A stretch of 64,000 nucleotides of DNA from Alloprevotella sp. (GTDB taxonomy: Bacteria > Bacteroidota > Bacteroidia > Bacteroidales > Bacteroidaceae), in contig JAFUZP010000006.1 in the NCBI GenBank assembly GCA_017476545.1, positions 1 through 64,000 on the forward strand, written 5' to 3'. A program made the position numbers and the translations under genes. The notes under the pieces are model-generated. The model saw only the letters and a list, made by a program, of their open reading frames with translations. It did not search any database and had not been told where the DNA came from. The first letter of the stretch is position 1; each line of letters opens with the position of its first letter. Positions 16,316 through 25,719 of the stretch are shown one piece after another.

Positions 16316-17779
16316 TCAGAGAGAACCGACCGCGCTCTCCTGCCCGTAGGCATCAATGGCCGTCACCACGTAGTCGGCATGGAGCAAGGCAGGCAAAGCC
16401 GGACGGCAGCGGAAGACGCAGGAATCCTGCCGGAGGGATAGCGGTAACAGAGCACCATTGGGTTGTCGGCGGTACACATTATAATATATAGGCGCGCGCG
16501 AGGGGGCTTCCACTGCCGCCCACTTCAGGACGACCGATCGGCCGTCCGCCATCCGCTGAAAGCGGGGTGTGGGCGGCGCACCGCCGGGCGCGCCCGAAAC
16601 GGCGGGCGGCAGGGCGGGAATACGGTTGAAGGCGTGCGTCCAGGCAAGGAGTCCCTTCACATTGTCCGTCAGAAACTGGCTGCGAAACATGGCATAACCG
16701 CCCATACCCCGTGCACGGAGAAACTGCATCTGCCGCTCTACGGCAGGCAGTTCCCACTTACCTTCGCGCGGATGCAGGAAGTAAATGCCCAGGCCGGGCA
16801 CCACCTGCTGCGCGTCAGCACGCTCCGCCCAGTCCAGGACGAAGGGGTAGAAGTGCTGGCCGTCGAAGTACATCATCGGGAACAGCACGTCCATCAGTCC
16901 CTCGCGCAGCCACAGGACGGCATCCTGCGCCACCGCGTCGCGCGCGTTCCATCCCCGCGAGCTCTGGCGCGGTAGGTCGGCATACTTACCTACGGGGGAG
17001 CAGGAAAGCTTTACCCACGGACGAACTTGCTTCACGGCATTGCGGATGCTGCGGACGCAGGCCGTCACATTGTCCCTACGCCACTGCGCGAGCGGTTTAC
17101 CCTGTCCGTAGCGGCGATAGGTGCGGCTGTCATCAAAGCGCACCCCACGCTCTGGATAACGGATATAGTCCAGATGGATGCCGTCCACAGCGTACCGCTC
17201 CGCAATCTCGCGGCAGAGAGCGGCGAGGTAGTCCGCCGTCTCAGGAACGCCAGGGTCCATCAACCATTGCTCGTCCGAGCGCACACATAGTTCGGGGCGG
17301 CGCGCCGGTAGAGCCTTACTGCCTAGGGATTTCGCCACGGGGAACTTGCAAATGGGAAATGCCACGACCCAAGCGTGCAACTCCATGCCCCGGCGGTGGC
17401 ACTCCTCCAATGCGAACTGCAAAGGGTCGTACCCGGGACTCTTTCCTGGCGTACCCGTAAAAGCGGCGTCCCACGGCTCTATATCCGAGGGATAGGCCAC
17501 TGTGCCGCGCACACGGGTTTGGAAAAGAACGGTATTGATACCTGCGGCTTGCAGCTCATCGAGGGTTCGGCATAGCTCCTGCTGCTGCGCCTCGACCGTA
17601 GCTGCCGATGTGGCACGTGTTCGGGGCCAGTCAAGTCCGTTCAACGTAGTGAGCCAGACGGCGCGGTACTCCCGTAGCAACGCCACGCTGTCCGTCATGG
17701 GGAGGAAAGCCTCCACCTGCGACTGCGCCAGCAGGGACAGAGGGAATAGCAAGACCAATATAAAAACTGATTTTCGCAT
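16316..17779 (-). CDS. GHL10-type glycoside-hydrolase-like protein
   Basis: 487 residues from ATG 17779, with signal peptide SVFILVLLFPLSLLAQS. It belongs to the glycosyl-hydrolase-like 10 family (DUF187/PF02638). Supporting blocks are EYRAVWLTTLNGLDWPR, GINTVLFQTRVRGTVAYPSDIEPW, ERYAVDGIHLDYIRYP and LREGLMDVLFPMMYFDGQ. The C-terminal 100 residues are fibronectin-III-like (VVLKWAAVE...YYNVYRR). Some members of the family act on peptidoglycan-like glycans; the substrate here is not known. A long upstream open extension has no signal peptide and overlaps the TPR gene, so it was rejected. It lies 40 bases after the TPR gene, probably one operon. One AT/CG motif copy lies inside it (16477-16500). 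Confidence 0.87.
   Translation of the reverse strand: MRKSVFILVLLFPLSLLAQSQVEAFLPMTDSVALLREYRAVWLTTLNGLDWPRTRATSAATVEAQQQELCRTLDELQAAGINTVLFQTRVRGTVAYPSDIEPWDAAFTGTPGKSPGYDPLQFALEECHRRGMELHAWVVAFPICKFPVAKSLGSKALPARRPELCVRSDEQWLMDPGVPETADYLAALCREIAERYAVDGIHLDYIRYPERGVRFDDSRTYRRYGQGKPLAQWRRDNVTACVRSIRNAVKQVRPWVKLSCSPVGKYADLPRQSSRGWNARDAVAQDAVLWLREGLMDVLFPMMYFDGQHFYPFVLDWAERADAQQVVPGLGIYFLHPREGKWELPAVERQMQFLRARGMGGYAMFRSQFLTDNVKGLLAWTHAFNRIPALPPAVSGAPGGAPPTPRFQRMADGRSVVLKWAAVEAPSRAPIYYNVYRRQPNGALLPLSLRQDSCVFRCRPALPALLHADYVVTAIDAYGQESAVGSL
16477..16500. repeat. AT/CG motif copy 3, inside a coding region
   Basis: CATTATAATATATA followed by GGCGCGCGCG, same orientation as the other copies. Unlike them it lies inside a gene (the IYYNVYRR region of the hydrolase). 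Confidence 0.4.
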
Positions 17780-17819
17780 ATCAAGGGATTTCGTAAGTCT
17801 GTCAGGAAAGTGTGCGGGA

Positions 17820-18731
17820 CTATGGATGCGCAGAAAGCTCCGCCGCCCGTGCCGCATCGCGCCGCGCCGCAACGGGCAGGCCAAGGGCTTCCAGCACTTT
17901 CGCACGCTCCGCATAGAGGGCGCCATTGGAGGGTTCGGCAGCAATGGCCGCATCAAGGTCGTAGCGTGCCGCCTCGTACATTCCCTGCTCCATCTCCATT
18001 CCGGCACGCAGGACGAGGGCATCGGCACTGCGCGGATGGGCAGCGATAAACAGGTTGAGCCGTTGCATGGCCTCCTGAGGCCGCCCGCCCTGCTGCAATG
18101 CCATGACGAGGAGGAGCACAGCCCCCTCGCGGTCGGGTGCCAAGGCAAGGCACTGCTGCAAATCGCGCCGGGCATCATCAAAGAGACGTAGCTTCATCCG
18201 CGCCGCAGCACGCAGGAAGAAAAGAGCGGCACGCAGGCTATCTACGGGTTCATCGCGCAGAAGGATATCACAATCGGCCACTGCCTCTTTTGCATGCCCC
18301 ATCTGGAGATAGGCCGCGGCACGGTCGTGGCGCACCGTGCGGTCGTCCGGCAAACGCTTGAGCACGGCGTTGAACTGTTCCACAGCACGGGGATAGTCGC
18401 CCTGTGCCAGGTGAATGCGCCCGATGTTATGGCGTACGATGGAATTACCAGGTGCCTCGGGCTGCAAGCGCAGGGCTTCCTCAAAAAGTTCCCGCGCACG
18501 GAGGAGCGAATCCCCGCCAAGCGCGGCGAAAGCACGCAGCAGACAACCCTGATAAGCCGCCGTGTCGGCACGCTCCTGGCGCACCTGCCGTTCCTCCCGC
18601 TCACGGGCATAGTCCGCCGCCGTCTTGGGGCGCACGGTAGCCCCTCCGCGCTGCAGATCCACGACAACCTGTGCCGGAAGCGTCCCAAAGCTGAGTACAG
18701 ACAGAAGAAGTAGGAGAAAAACGTGTCTCAT
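17820..18731 (-). CDS. Exported tetratricopeptide-repeat protein
   Basis: 303 residues from ATG 18731. The signal peptide HVFLLLLLSVLSFGTLPAQ is followed by about six TPR helices-pairs (residues 60-300, for example NIGRIHLAQGDYPRAVEQF and LDAAIAAEPSNGALYAERAKVLEALG). It probably scaffolds a periplasmic or surface assembly; the partner is unknown but may involve the hydrolase it precedes. A TACCTTTG box (18738-18745, minus) sits just upstream and excludes the longer start. Confidence 0.8.
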   Translation of the reverse strand: MRHVFLLLLLSVLSFGTLPAQVVVDLQRGGATVRPKTAADYAREREERQVRQERADTAAYQGCLLRAFAALGGDSLLRARELFEEALRLQPEAPGNSIVRHNIGRIHLAQGDYPRAVEQFNAVLKRLPDDRTVRHDRAAAYLQMGHAKEAVADCDILLRDEPVDSLRAALFFLRAAARMKLRLFDDARRDLQQCLALAPDREGAVLLLVMALQQGGRPQEAMQRLNLFIAAHPRSADALVLRAGMEMEQGMYEAARYDLDAAIAAEPSNGALYAERAKVLEALGLPVAARRDAARAAELSAHP

Positions 18732-18886
18732 CAGCGGCAAAGGTACGATTTTCCCTCCGATATGCCGCCCCCGACAGAGGAGATTGTGTGCGTCCGCAGA
18801 AGGGATAGCGATGTCTGGACCTGGGATACGGTGGAGCGGACGGGCAAAAAAACGGCACAAAACCTTGCCCGTCCGCCCTTTTTTAC

Positions 18887-18894
18887 TACCTTTG
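18887..18894 (+). promoter_or_regulatory. -7 box of the corA transcript
   Basis: TACCTTTG with a TTG about 20 bases upstream. It implies a leader of about 165 bases before corA. Confidence 0.5.
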
Positions 18895-18917
18895 CCGCCG
18901 CAAAACCAAAGACAAAC

Positions 18918-18998
18918 GCCGTGCCGAACGGGCAGGAAAGCTCATGCAGGGCACGGCACAACAGCAAAAATGGACGACTACCACGCGGATAACTCAAA
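18918..18998 (+). other. Structured corA leader with a small acidic reading frame
   Basis: GCCGTGCC (from about 18918) can pair with GGCACGGC (about 18952-18959). Directly after comes ATG 18969 with the frame MDDYHADNSN and stop. Leaders of Mg2+ transporters in other bacteria use structure or an acidic peptide to sense Mg2+. That parallel is only suggestive; no M-box consensus is visible. Confidence 0.3.
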
Positions 18999-19067
18999 CT
19001 GACGCAGCCGGGATACCTCACACAGGCAGGCTTCCCAGCCGCACACTTATTTCGGAGGACTGCCACA

Positions 19068-19994
19068 ATGAGAACTTTCTGGAACATCAACAACGGCCTG
19101 CGCACCATGGACGCATGGGAGCCTAACTGCTGGGCGCAAGTTACCTGTCCCACCGAGGACGACGAAGACTTCCTCTTCAACCAACTCAATATCCCCACAT
19201 ATTTCCTTGACGACATACGAGACAAGGACGAGCGCGCCCGCTACGAATACGAAGAAGGGTGGACGCTCATCATCCTGCGTATACCCTACGTCAAGGAAGT
19301 GCGCTCCCGTACGCCGCACACCACCATTCCGCTCGGCATAATCCTCAACAAAGGCGTTTGTGTCACAGTATGTAATTACGAGACGAACATGATGATCGAC
19401 TTCGTAAGTTACCAGCAAAAGCGTAATTTGGGCTTCACGGACAGCGTGGACCTCGTGTTCCGCCTGTTCCTAAGCTCCGCCGTATGGTATCTTAAGCGAC
19501 TGAAACAAATCAATGTCCTTATAGAGGAGGCAAAGCGCAATTTGGATCACAACATCGACAACGAAGACCTGATTGGTCTTAGCCGCCTACAAGACAGCCT
19601 CACCTACTTCATTACCTCCATCCGAGCCAACGAGACACTTCTTTCTAAGCTAAAGTTTAAGCTCCCCGTGGACGAGCTCGACGCCGACCTAATCGAGGAC
19701 ATAAACATTGAGATTAGCCAGGCTCGGGAAACCACAAATATATACACAAACATCCTTGACTCGACGATGGAGACTTACGCCAGCATCATCAACAACAACA
19801 TGAGCGGCGTTATGAAAAAAATGACCAGCGTCAGCATCATCCTTATGTTCCCGACACTCATCGCCAGCGTCTTCGGAATGAATCTTGTGAACGGGATGGA
19901 AACGGCTTGGTGGGGCATGCCGCTCGTCGTAGTGAGCTCCGCCGTTGTAACAGGGCTCTTCTACTGGCTCTTCCGCAAACGGGCATGGATTTAG
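19068..19994 (+). CDS. corA: CorA-family divalent-cation transporter
   Basis: 308 residues. Inner-membrane Mg2+/Co2+ channel, normally pentameric. The N-terminal cytoplasmic domain and the long helix (about 150-250) are followed by two C-terminal membrane helices. The selectivity motif GMN is at 270-272 (VFGMNLVNG) and the C-terminus ends in basic residues (FRKRAWI). Monocistronic, after a leader of about 165 bases. Confidence 0.93.
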   Translation: MRTFWNINNGLRTMDAWEPNCWAQVTCPTEDDEDFLFNQLNIPTYFLDDIRDKDERARYEYEEGWTLIILRIPYVKEVRSRTPHTTIPLGIILNKGVCVTVCNYETNMMIDFVSYQQKRNLGFTDSVDLVFRLFLSSAVWYLKRLKQINVLIEEAKRNLDHNIDNEDLIGLSRLQDSLTYFITSIRANETLLSKLKFKLPVDELDADLIEDINIEISQARETTNIYTNILDSTMETYASIINNNMSGVMKKMTSVSIILMFPTLIASVFGMNLVNGMETAWWGMPLVVVSSAVVTGLFYWLFRKRAWI

Positions 19995-20125
19995 TCCCCA
20001 CCACATAGAGAAAAGCAAGAAAGCGGGACAAACATTTTGCCGTAACCGAAAAAATACTTTCATTTGCCAGCGTTAAACTCCGGCGGTGCATACCGCCGTT
20101 CACCCGCTCATTTTAAAGCACCATC

Positions 20126-22111
20126 ATGGACGAGAAAAAAATCACCGAAACCGAAGAAGTTCTGAACGAAGTAGCCACCAACGCAGAAGAGACCCCCATA
20201 GCCGGAAACGCATCCGCAGAGGCGGAGAGCGAAACTCCCGCAGACGTGTCTGTTCAGGTGGAGGAAAGCGCTGAACCAGCCGCCGAAGCCGAAACACCTG
20301 CAGAGGCGGAAGCGGCAACTCCCGCAGAAGCAGAGGCTGAAGCCCCGACGGAGGAAGCAGCCGAACCGAAGCCGCAGCCGAAGACAAAGGAGGAGGTTGT
20401 GGAACGCCTCCGCGAGATAGCGCACGACGGCTTGCAGGTGACGCGCCCGGAACTGGAGCACCTGAAGCAAATATACTACCACCTGCACGCCGCTGAGACC
20501 GCCGCCGCGCGCGACAAGTTCGTGGCCGAGGGCGGCGCACCCGAGGAATTCATGCCCGAACCCGACCCATTGGAGGAAAAGTTCAAGGCCGAAATGGAAC
20601 TCATCAAGGAGCTGCGCGCCAAGGAAGCCGCCTCCGCTGAGGAGCAGAAGCAGGCCAACCTGAAACGGAAGCTGGAGATTATCGAACTCGTCAAGGCTTT
20701 CGGGGAATCTCCCGAGACGGCAGACAAAAATTTCGATACGTTGAAAAAGCTCCAGGCCGAGTGGCGCGAAATTAAGCTCGTCCCCGCAGAGAACGCCACG
20801 GAGCTCTGGAAAAACTACCAGCTGTACATCGAACGCTTCTACGACCAGTTACACCTCAACCACGAGGCGAGGATGTACGACTTCCGCAAGAATCTGGAGA
20901 AAAAACTCGAACTCTGCGAAAAAGCTGAGCGGCTGACTGATGTAGAAGACCCCATCACCGCCTTCCGCCAGCTCCAAGTCCTACATCAGGAGTACCGTGA
21001 GACCGGTCCCGTGGAACGGGATAAGCGCGAGGAAGTATGGACGCGTTTCAAAGAAGCATCCACCGCTGTAAACAAGCGCCACCAGGCCCACTTTGAAGGG
21101 CTCAAGGCACAAGAGGAAGAAAACCTGCAGCGGAAGACCGCCCTTTGCGAGCGGATGGAAACGATAGACCTGGACGTGCTGAAGACTTTCAGCGACTGGG
21201 ACAAGAAAACCAAGGAGGTACTGGCGACACAGGCCGAGTGGAAGACCATAGGCTTTACGCCGCGCAAGATGAACGCGAAGATATTCGAGCGTTTCCGCGC
21301 GGCCTGCGACCGTTTCTTCCAGCGTAAGGCAGAATTCTTCAAAGCTTCGCGCGAAACTTTCGCCACGAACCTTGAAGCTAAGAATAAGCTAGTTGAGGAG
21401 GCCGAGGCGTTAAAGGAAAGTACCGACTGGAACAGCACGGCGAACAAGCTCATTGCGCTTCAGCGCAGGTGGAAGGAGACGGGCCCTGTACCCCACAAAG
21501 TTTCCGAAGCCGTATGGAAGCGTTTCAGCGCAGCCTGCAACTACTTCTTCGAGAAGAAGGAGGAAGCCACGGGCGACCAACGCCGGGAGGAAGAGGAAAA
21601 CCTCGCCCAGAAGAAGGGTGTCATCGCCGAACTGGAACAACTCCTTGCCGAAGGAAAAGATAAGGCCCAGGAAACTGTGCAACAGGCCGTACACGAGCTG
21701 CAAGAGAAGTGGAACGCCATCGGCCATGTGCCCTACCGTAAGAAGGACAAGGTGTACAAGAAGTACCGTGAGGTGCTGGATCGCCTCTACGAAGAGCTGC
21801 ACATATCCGCACGCCGCCGCAACGTGGAGAACTTCCGCCGCGCGCTGACGGAGAAGGTAGGCAGCGAACTCGCGCGCGAACGCCAACGTTTGCAGACGCT
21901 CTTCGAGGCAAAGAAGGACGAGGTACAGACGTACGAGACAAACCTCAGCTTCTTCAGCAGCAAGTCCGCCACAGGAAACAGCCTCGTGGAGGAAGTGCAG
22001 AAGAAGATTGCCCGCCTGAAAGGCGACCTTGAGGAAATAGGCGAGAAACTCCGCGCCGCGCGCCAGAAGGAACGCGAGGAAGCCGCTGCGGAAGAGGCCG
22101 GAGAGGAATAA
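20126..22111 (+). CDS. DUF349-repeat coiled-coil protein
   Basis: 661 residues, cytosolic and very acidic. The first 85 residues are a low-complexity Glu/Ala/Pro tail. The rest is helical with repeated DUF349 units, recognisable by W-x(n)-G-x-V/F-P and F-R-x-A-C-x-x-F-F, for example QAEWKTIGFTPRKMNAKIFERF and QRRWKETGPVPHKVSEAVWKRF. Function is not established. A TTTG...TTCATTTG pair at 20036-20066 is a possible promoter, and a strong terminator follows the gene. Confidence 0.9.
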   Translation: MDEKKITETEEVLNEVATNAEETPIAGNASAEAESETPADVSVQVEESAEPAAEAETPAEAEAATPAEAEAEAPTEEAAEPKPQPKTKEEVVERLREIAHDGLQVTRPELEHLKQIYYHLHAAETAAARDKFVAEGGAPEEFMPEPDPLEEKFKAEMELIKELRAKEAASAEEQKQANLKRKLEIIELVKAFGESPETADKNFDTLKKLQAEWREIKLVPAENATELWKNYQLYIERFYDQLHLNHEARMYDFRKNLEKKLELCEKAERLTDVEDPITAFRQLQVLHQEYRETGPVERDKREEVWTRFKEASTAVNKRHQAHFEGLKAQEEENLQRKTALCERMETIDLDVLKTFSDWDKKTKEVLATQAEWKTIGFTPRKMNAKIFERFRAACDRFFQRKAEFFKASRETFATNLEAKNKLVEEAEALKESTDWNSTANKLIALQRRWKETGPVPHKVSEAVWKRFSAACNYFFEKKEEATGDQRREEEENLAQKKGVIAELEQLLAEGKDKAQETVQQAVHELQEKWNAIGHVPYRKKDKVYKKYREVLDRLYEELHISARRRNVENFRRALTEKVGSELARERQRLQTLFEAKKDEVQTYETNLSFFSSKSATGNSLVEEVQKKIARLKGDLEEIGEKLRAARQKEREEAAAEEAGEE

Positions 22112-22131
22112 GCCACCGCCCCTATACCCAC

Positions 22132-22181
22132 AGCGGAGGAAGCCCCCCCTTCACGGGACGCGCGGCTTCCTCCGCTTTTTT
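22132..22181 (+). terminator. Terminator of the DUF349 gene
   Basis: AGCGGAGGAAGCC (22132-22144) pairs with GGCTTCCTCCGCT (22164-22176), followed by six T. Confidence 0.92.
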
Positions 22182-22197
22182 ATGCACATGCACACCA

Positions 22198-22216
22198 TTA
22201 TATATACATGCGCACG
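22198..22216. repeat. AT/CG motif copy 4
   Basis: TTATATATACATGCGCACG, just after the terminator of the DUF349 gene. Same orientation as the other copies. Confidence 0.4.
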
Positions 22217-22268
22217 AGCAGGAAGTGAGATAAGGCTCCCTGCGCCACCTCCCAGAGACCACCTTTCC

Positions 22269-22348
22269 CCCCCGTAGGGGCAGTGCGCCGTAACCCTAGG
22301 GTTAGTTTCCCGTAACCGCAGGGTTAGCATTCCCTACCCCCAGGGGTA
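22269..22348. repeat. 22-base-period palindrome quartet C
   Basis: Units at 22269 (CCCCCGTAGGGGCA, degenerate), 22291 (TAACCCTAGGGTTA), 22313 (TAACCGCAGGGTTA) and 22335 (TACCCCCAGGGGTA), exact 22-base steps. It lies between two convergent genes. Confidence 0.95.
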
Positions 22349-22466
22349 GTTTTCCCGACCAGCCCGCCATAGGCTAGGGCAGTCCGGCAAGTGCTGTTTG
22401 TTGCAACAACTACTGTTCCGACACTCGGCCTACGGAGGAATGAGGCCGTAACCGTAAGAACGGACG

Positions 22467-22500
22467 GCGGCGGCAGACTCGTCATGGAGTCTGCCGCCGC
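22467..22500. terminator. Hairpin at the end of the capsule operon
   Basis: GCGGCGGCAGACTC (22467-22480) pairs perfectly with 22487-22500 around GTCATG. Its plus-strand tail is T-rich (TGTTATTTTG). On the minus strand, where the operon ends at 22527, the tail is weak (GTCCGTTCTT). Termination of the operon here is likely but not certain. Confidence 0.55.
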
Positions 22501-22526
22501 TGTTATTTTGTGCCCGACATTTTACC

Positions 22527-23690
22527 CTACAGGTCGAAGCACTCCTGCATTACCTTCTTGTAAGCCACATAGACGTGCTCTATGTCAAATACATCCTCCG
22601 CGAGCCTGCGGCTGGCGAGGGAGAACTTCATCCGTTCCTCGGGGGAAAGGCGCAAGTAACTGAAGCAGGCCTCGGCCAGCGACGGAGCATCCTTCGGTAT
22701 TACGAGGTAGCCGTTCTGCCCTTCAATGACGGCTTCGCGGCAACCGGGTATATCCGAAGCGATGACGGGCTTACCCATTGCGAGAGCTTCCATCAGCGAC
22801 CGGCTCATCCCTTCGTGGTAGGAAGGAAGTACTACGACAGTACCGGGACGGCCTTCAATAGAGGGGACGTCGTCCGTCGTACCCAGGTACTCAATAGCAC
22901 CGCTCTCCTCGTGCTTCCTTATCATCTCCCGCGTAATGTGCACGGGGTTGAGTTCGTCAATGGGACCGAGTATCTGGAACTTCACGTCGGGATACTCTTT
23001 GCGGACCATGCGGGCAGCCTCCACGAACTCGTAGTAGCCTTTGTCCGCCAGCACGCGGGCGACAAGCATGAATGTCGTCTTGTCCGAATCGTTGTTGAGG
23101 AAGGGATAGCGCGTCAGGCTGACCCCCTCACCGCCGCGCAACCAGATGGTCTTTTCCGTTGAAGATATCTTCTCGTCAATCACGAAGCGGTAGTTCTCAC
23201 GATTGAGCACGAACACATGTTTGGCGCGACGCAAGGCAAAGCGGTAAAGCGAGCCCGCGATGGCGCTCATCAGCCCCCGGTTTTCGAATGCGTATCCGAG
23301 GCCGGATATCATAGAAGTGGAGGGGATACCCAGGCGTGACGCGGCAAGCGTGCCGTAGATGTTGGGCTTTATGGTGTAGTGGAAGATGTAGTCGGGCCGC
23401 TCCTTCTTATAGATACGGTACAGACTGCGGTGGTAGGAAATGTCATTCCATGGGTTGGTGCCACAACGGTCAAGGTGTACAGGTATGAAACGCACGCCCT
23501 CAGGGATAAGTTTCCATGCAGCTCCGCCATCCACATCCTTCGGTGCGACGAGAATAACCTCGAAGCCTTTATCCACGAAGCGGCGGATGATGAATCCCCT
23601 AAAGTTCACCAAGTCCCACAGGACGTTAGCGCAAAATATGATTTTCCTACCGTTATGTGTCACTATTTCCGTTTGGTACTGTCGCGACAC
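22527..23690 (-). CDS. Glycosyltransferase family 4 (capsule operon, last gene)
   Basis: 387 residues, GT-B fold. The N-terminal domain (KIIFCANVLWDLVNFRGFIIRRF) resembles the GT4_CapM/WbpX-like subgroup. The donor-binding half contains VARVLADKGYYEF and the E-x7-E-like SYHEGMSRSLMEALAMGKPVIASD. It would add a hexose or amino-sugar to the lipid-linked repeat unit; donor and acceptor cannot be read from the sequence. Its start overlaps the preceding glycosyltransferase gene by 38 bases. Confidence 0.88.
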   Translation of the reverse strand: MSRQYQTEIVTHNGRKIIFCANVLWDLVNFRGFIIRRFVDKGFEVILVAPKDVDGGAAWKLIPEGVRFIPVHLDRCGTNPWNDISYHRSLYRIYKKERPDYIFHYTIKPNIYGTLAASRLGIPSTSMISGLGYAFENRGLMSAIAGSLYRFALRRAKHVFVLNRENYRFVIDEKISSTEKTIWLRGGEGVSLTRYPFLNNDSDKTTFMLVARVLADKGYYEFVEAARMVRKEYPDVKFQILGPIDELNPVHITREMIRKHEESGAIEYLGTTDDVPSIEGRPGTVVVLPSYHEGMSRSLMEALAMGKPVIASDIPGCREAVIEGQNGYLVIPKDAPSLAEACFSYLRLSPEERMKFSLASRRLAEDVFDIEHVYVAYKKVMQECFDL

Positions 23691-24786
23691 GGCTGCTACG
23701 ACCGCTCGCGTCTATGGTTTCGCGATACAATTCCAAGAAGCAATCTACCATACGCCCTATGCTGAAATCCTCGGCACGACGGGCACAGTAAGCGGCTCGC
23801 TCGGACAGGTATCCGCTATTGCCGCGCAAAGATAACACTTTTTTGGATAAATCAGAGGCATCGCCAGGAATAAATAACAATCTCTCATCGCCCACGACTT
23901 GGGCCAGCCCCTCCACATCGGAAGCAAGCACAGGCTTACCGGCGGCCATCCCCTCCACGGCTGAAAGGCCGAAGCCCTCCCAATGGGAAGACATGATTAC
24001 GACATCGGCGACAGACAGCAGTTCGGGGACATCGGAACGGATGCCCAAGAAATGAGTACGCCCAGACACACCCAGTTCCGATGCTAGCCTGCGGCAGGCC
24101 GCTTCCCGCTCTCCGCCGCCGACAAATACCGCATGGACATCATCCGGCAGGAGCGGAAGGGCGCGGATAAGGCAGTCTTGGTCTTTCTGCGGCTGGAAGC
24201 GGGCTACTTGCATCAATACGAATGCGTCCTGCGGCACATGAGGGAGCAAGGCCGCACGATTGCCCGATGCGCTACTGAAGCGAGCGGTATCCACCCCGTT
24301 CTGGATCAGACGTAACGGTACCCGCCGCTGTGTGCGTTCCTGCATAAAGGCCAAAACGGCAGGAGAGATGCAAGTGATGGCATCATAGCGGCGGTAAGCG
24401 AGTCGGTCAGTCCACGTTGTCAAACGGAATCTGCAACGAATATTATAAGTATTATGCTCTGTCGTGACAAATACCGCCTCCGAGCCAAACAGGGCACGCG
24501 CCGCCGCTACCCAGTACTGGGCGGGAAAGAGGTGGACATGGATGACGTCGTAACCGCGCAGATAGGGGCGCAGGCGGAACACCGCCAGGGGATTGCGCTC
24601 GTGACAGCCCAGCGTGGCGACCTTGATGCCCGCATCGCGAAGCTGCTGCATAAAAGGTGTTTCCCGCGAACTGACGGAAAGGACTCCGATCTCATGCCCC
24701 GCCCTACGCATGGACACGGCCATATCCACCACCAGGCGCTCGGCTCCAGCGGTGTCAAGGGTATTGATAATGTGCAGAATCTTCAT
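23653..24786 (-). CDS. Glycosyltransferase family 4
   Basis: 377 residues from ATG 24786. GT-B fold: N-terminal KILHIINTLDTAGAERLVVDMA (Gly/Ala-rich acceptor-side loop), then VARFQPQKDQDCLIRALPLL and the nucleotide-sugar motif SHWEGFGLSAVEGMAAGKPVLASD. Part of repeat-unit assembly in the capsule operon. Gap of 21 bases after the GT2 gene; overlaps the next gene. Confidence 0.9.
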   Translation of the reverse strand: MKILHIINTLDTAGAERLVVDMAVSMRRAGHEIGVLSVSSRETPFMQQLRDAGIKVATLGCHERNPLAVFRLRPYLRGYDVIHVHLFPAQYWVAAARALFGSEAVFVTTEHNTYNIRCRFRLTTWTDRLAYRRYDAITCISPAVLAFMQERTQRRVPLRLIQNGVDTARFSSASGNRAALLPHVPQDAFVLMQVARFQPQKDQDCLIRALPLLPDDVHAVFVGGGEREAACRRLASELGVSGRTHFLGIRSDVPELLSVADVVIMSSHWEGFGLSAVEGMAAGKPVLASDVEGLAQVVGDERLLFIPGDASDLSKKVLSLRGNSGYLSERAAYCARRAEDFSIGRMVDCFLELYRETIDASGRSSRVATVPNGNSDT

Positions 24787-24807
24787 GGTACTGCCCTGCA
24801 ATCGTTA

Positions 24808-25719
24808 TTATAATAACGGACGAAGCAGCAGTTTTATTATAAGGACCGTCGATTTTCCGTACAGTTTGAAGCCGTCGGGCAGAATATGGAGTGCGTTGGA
24901 TATACGGGAGCGTCCCTTGTAACGGAAGAAACGGCGGAAAATGTCAGCCTGCTCGGGGGTAAGGAATTCCTTGTTAGCCTCGTAGAAAGCGACAACACCC
25001 CGATAATGACGCGCATCCAAGACGGTCTTACCACGCTGGAAGAAGTGCCCGAAGCGTTCGCGGAGGGTGCGGTCGGTCCGTCCCGTCACTGCACCTTCAT
25101 AGCGGCGATAGAGCATCAGATGCAACGGGACGTATGTGAACTCGCCGAAGGCCGTTGCGGCCATCGTGAGTACATGGTCGTGCATGGCGACGAACTCGGG
25201 GGTGCGCAGGCAGACCTCGCGCAATTTCGCGTTGAAGAGGATGGCACAGCCCTGCACTCCTGCATTAGAGAAAAGTACGTCGTGCAGTGTCCGCATGATA
25301 CAGAGGGTCGCGGAGCCGGAAATCTCTCCCGTTGCGGGATTATACACGTAGGAATTGGAATATACCGCCTGCGGACGGGAGTTGTCACGCTGCGATATGG
25401 TGTCGTAAAGGATGGCGAGCTTATTGTCAAGCCATATATCATCCCCATCGCAGAAGATAGCGAATTCCGCATCGGAGAAGGGTAGCAGGTGCATGAAGTT
25501 GCCCTGCGCGGAACGTAACGTAACCCCGTCCTCAATGAGGGTTATGCGACTGTCCGCCGAGGCGAACTCCCGCACAACCGACACGGTGTCATCCGTAGAA
25601 CCATCATCATGGACAAGAAGCCGCCAGTCCGTAAAGGTCTGGTTTTGCAAGGAGCGTATCTGCGCGGGGAGATAGGCCGCATTATTGAATGCGGCGAGCA
25701 GTATGTCAATCTTTGCCAT
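24808..25719 (-). CDS. Glycosyltransferase family 2
   Basis: 303 residues from ATG 25719. GT-A fold: KIDILLAAFNNAAYLPAQIRSLQNQTFTDW, DDGSTDDTVSV, and the DxD-type metal site FCDGDDIWLDNKL. Similar to rhamnosyl/galactosyl transferases of O-antigen loci (specificity unknown). Its start overlaps the polymerase gene by 14 bases, so the two are translationally coupled. Confidence 0.9.
   Translation of the reverse strand: MAKIDILLAAFNNAAYLPAQIRSLQNQTFTDWRLLVHDDGSTDDTVSVVREFASADSRITLIEDGVTLRSAQGNFMHLLPFSDAEFAIFCDGDDIWLDNKLAILYDTISQRDNSRPQAVYSNSYVYNPATGEISGSATLCIMRTLHDVLFSNAGVQGCAILFNAKLREVCLRTPEFVAMHDHVLTMAATAFGEFTYVPLHLMLYRRYEGAVTGRTDRTLRERFGHFFQRGKTVLDARHYRGVVAFYEANKEFLTPEQADIFRRFFRYKGRSRISNALHILPDGFKLYGKSTVLIIKLLLRPLL

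Noticed and set aside
18895..19067. Known Mg2+ riboswitch (M-box) before corA
   Set aside because: Conserved M-box sequence blocks are not visible and the stretch is shorter than that class.
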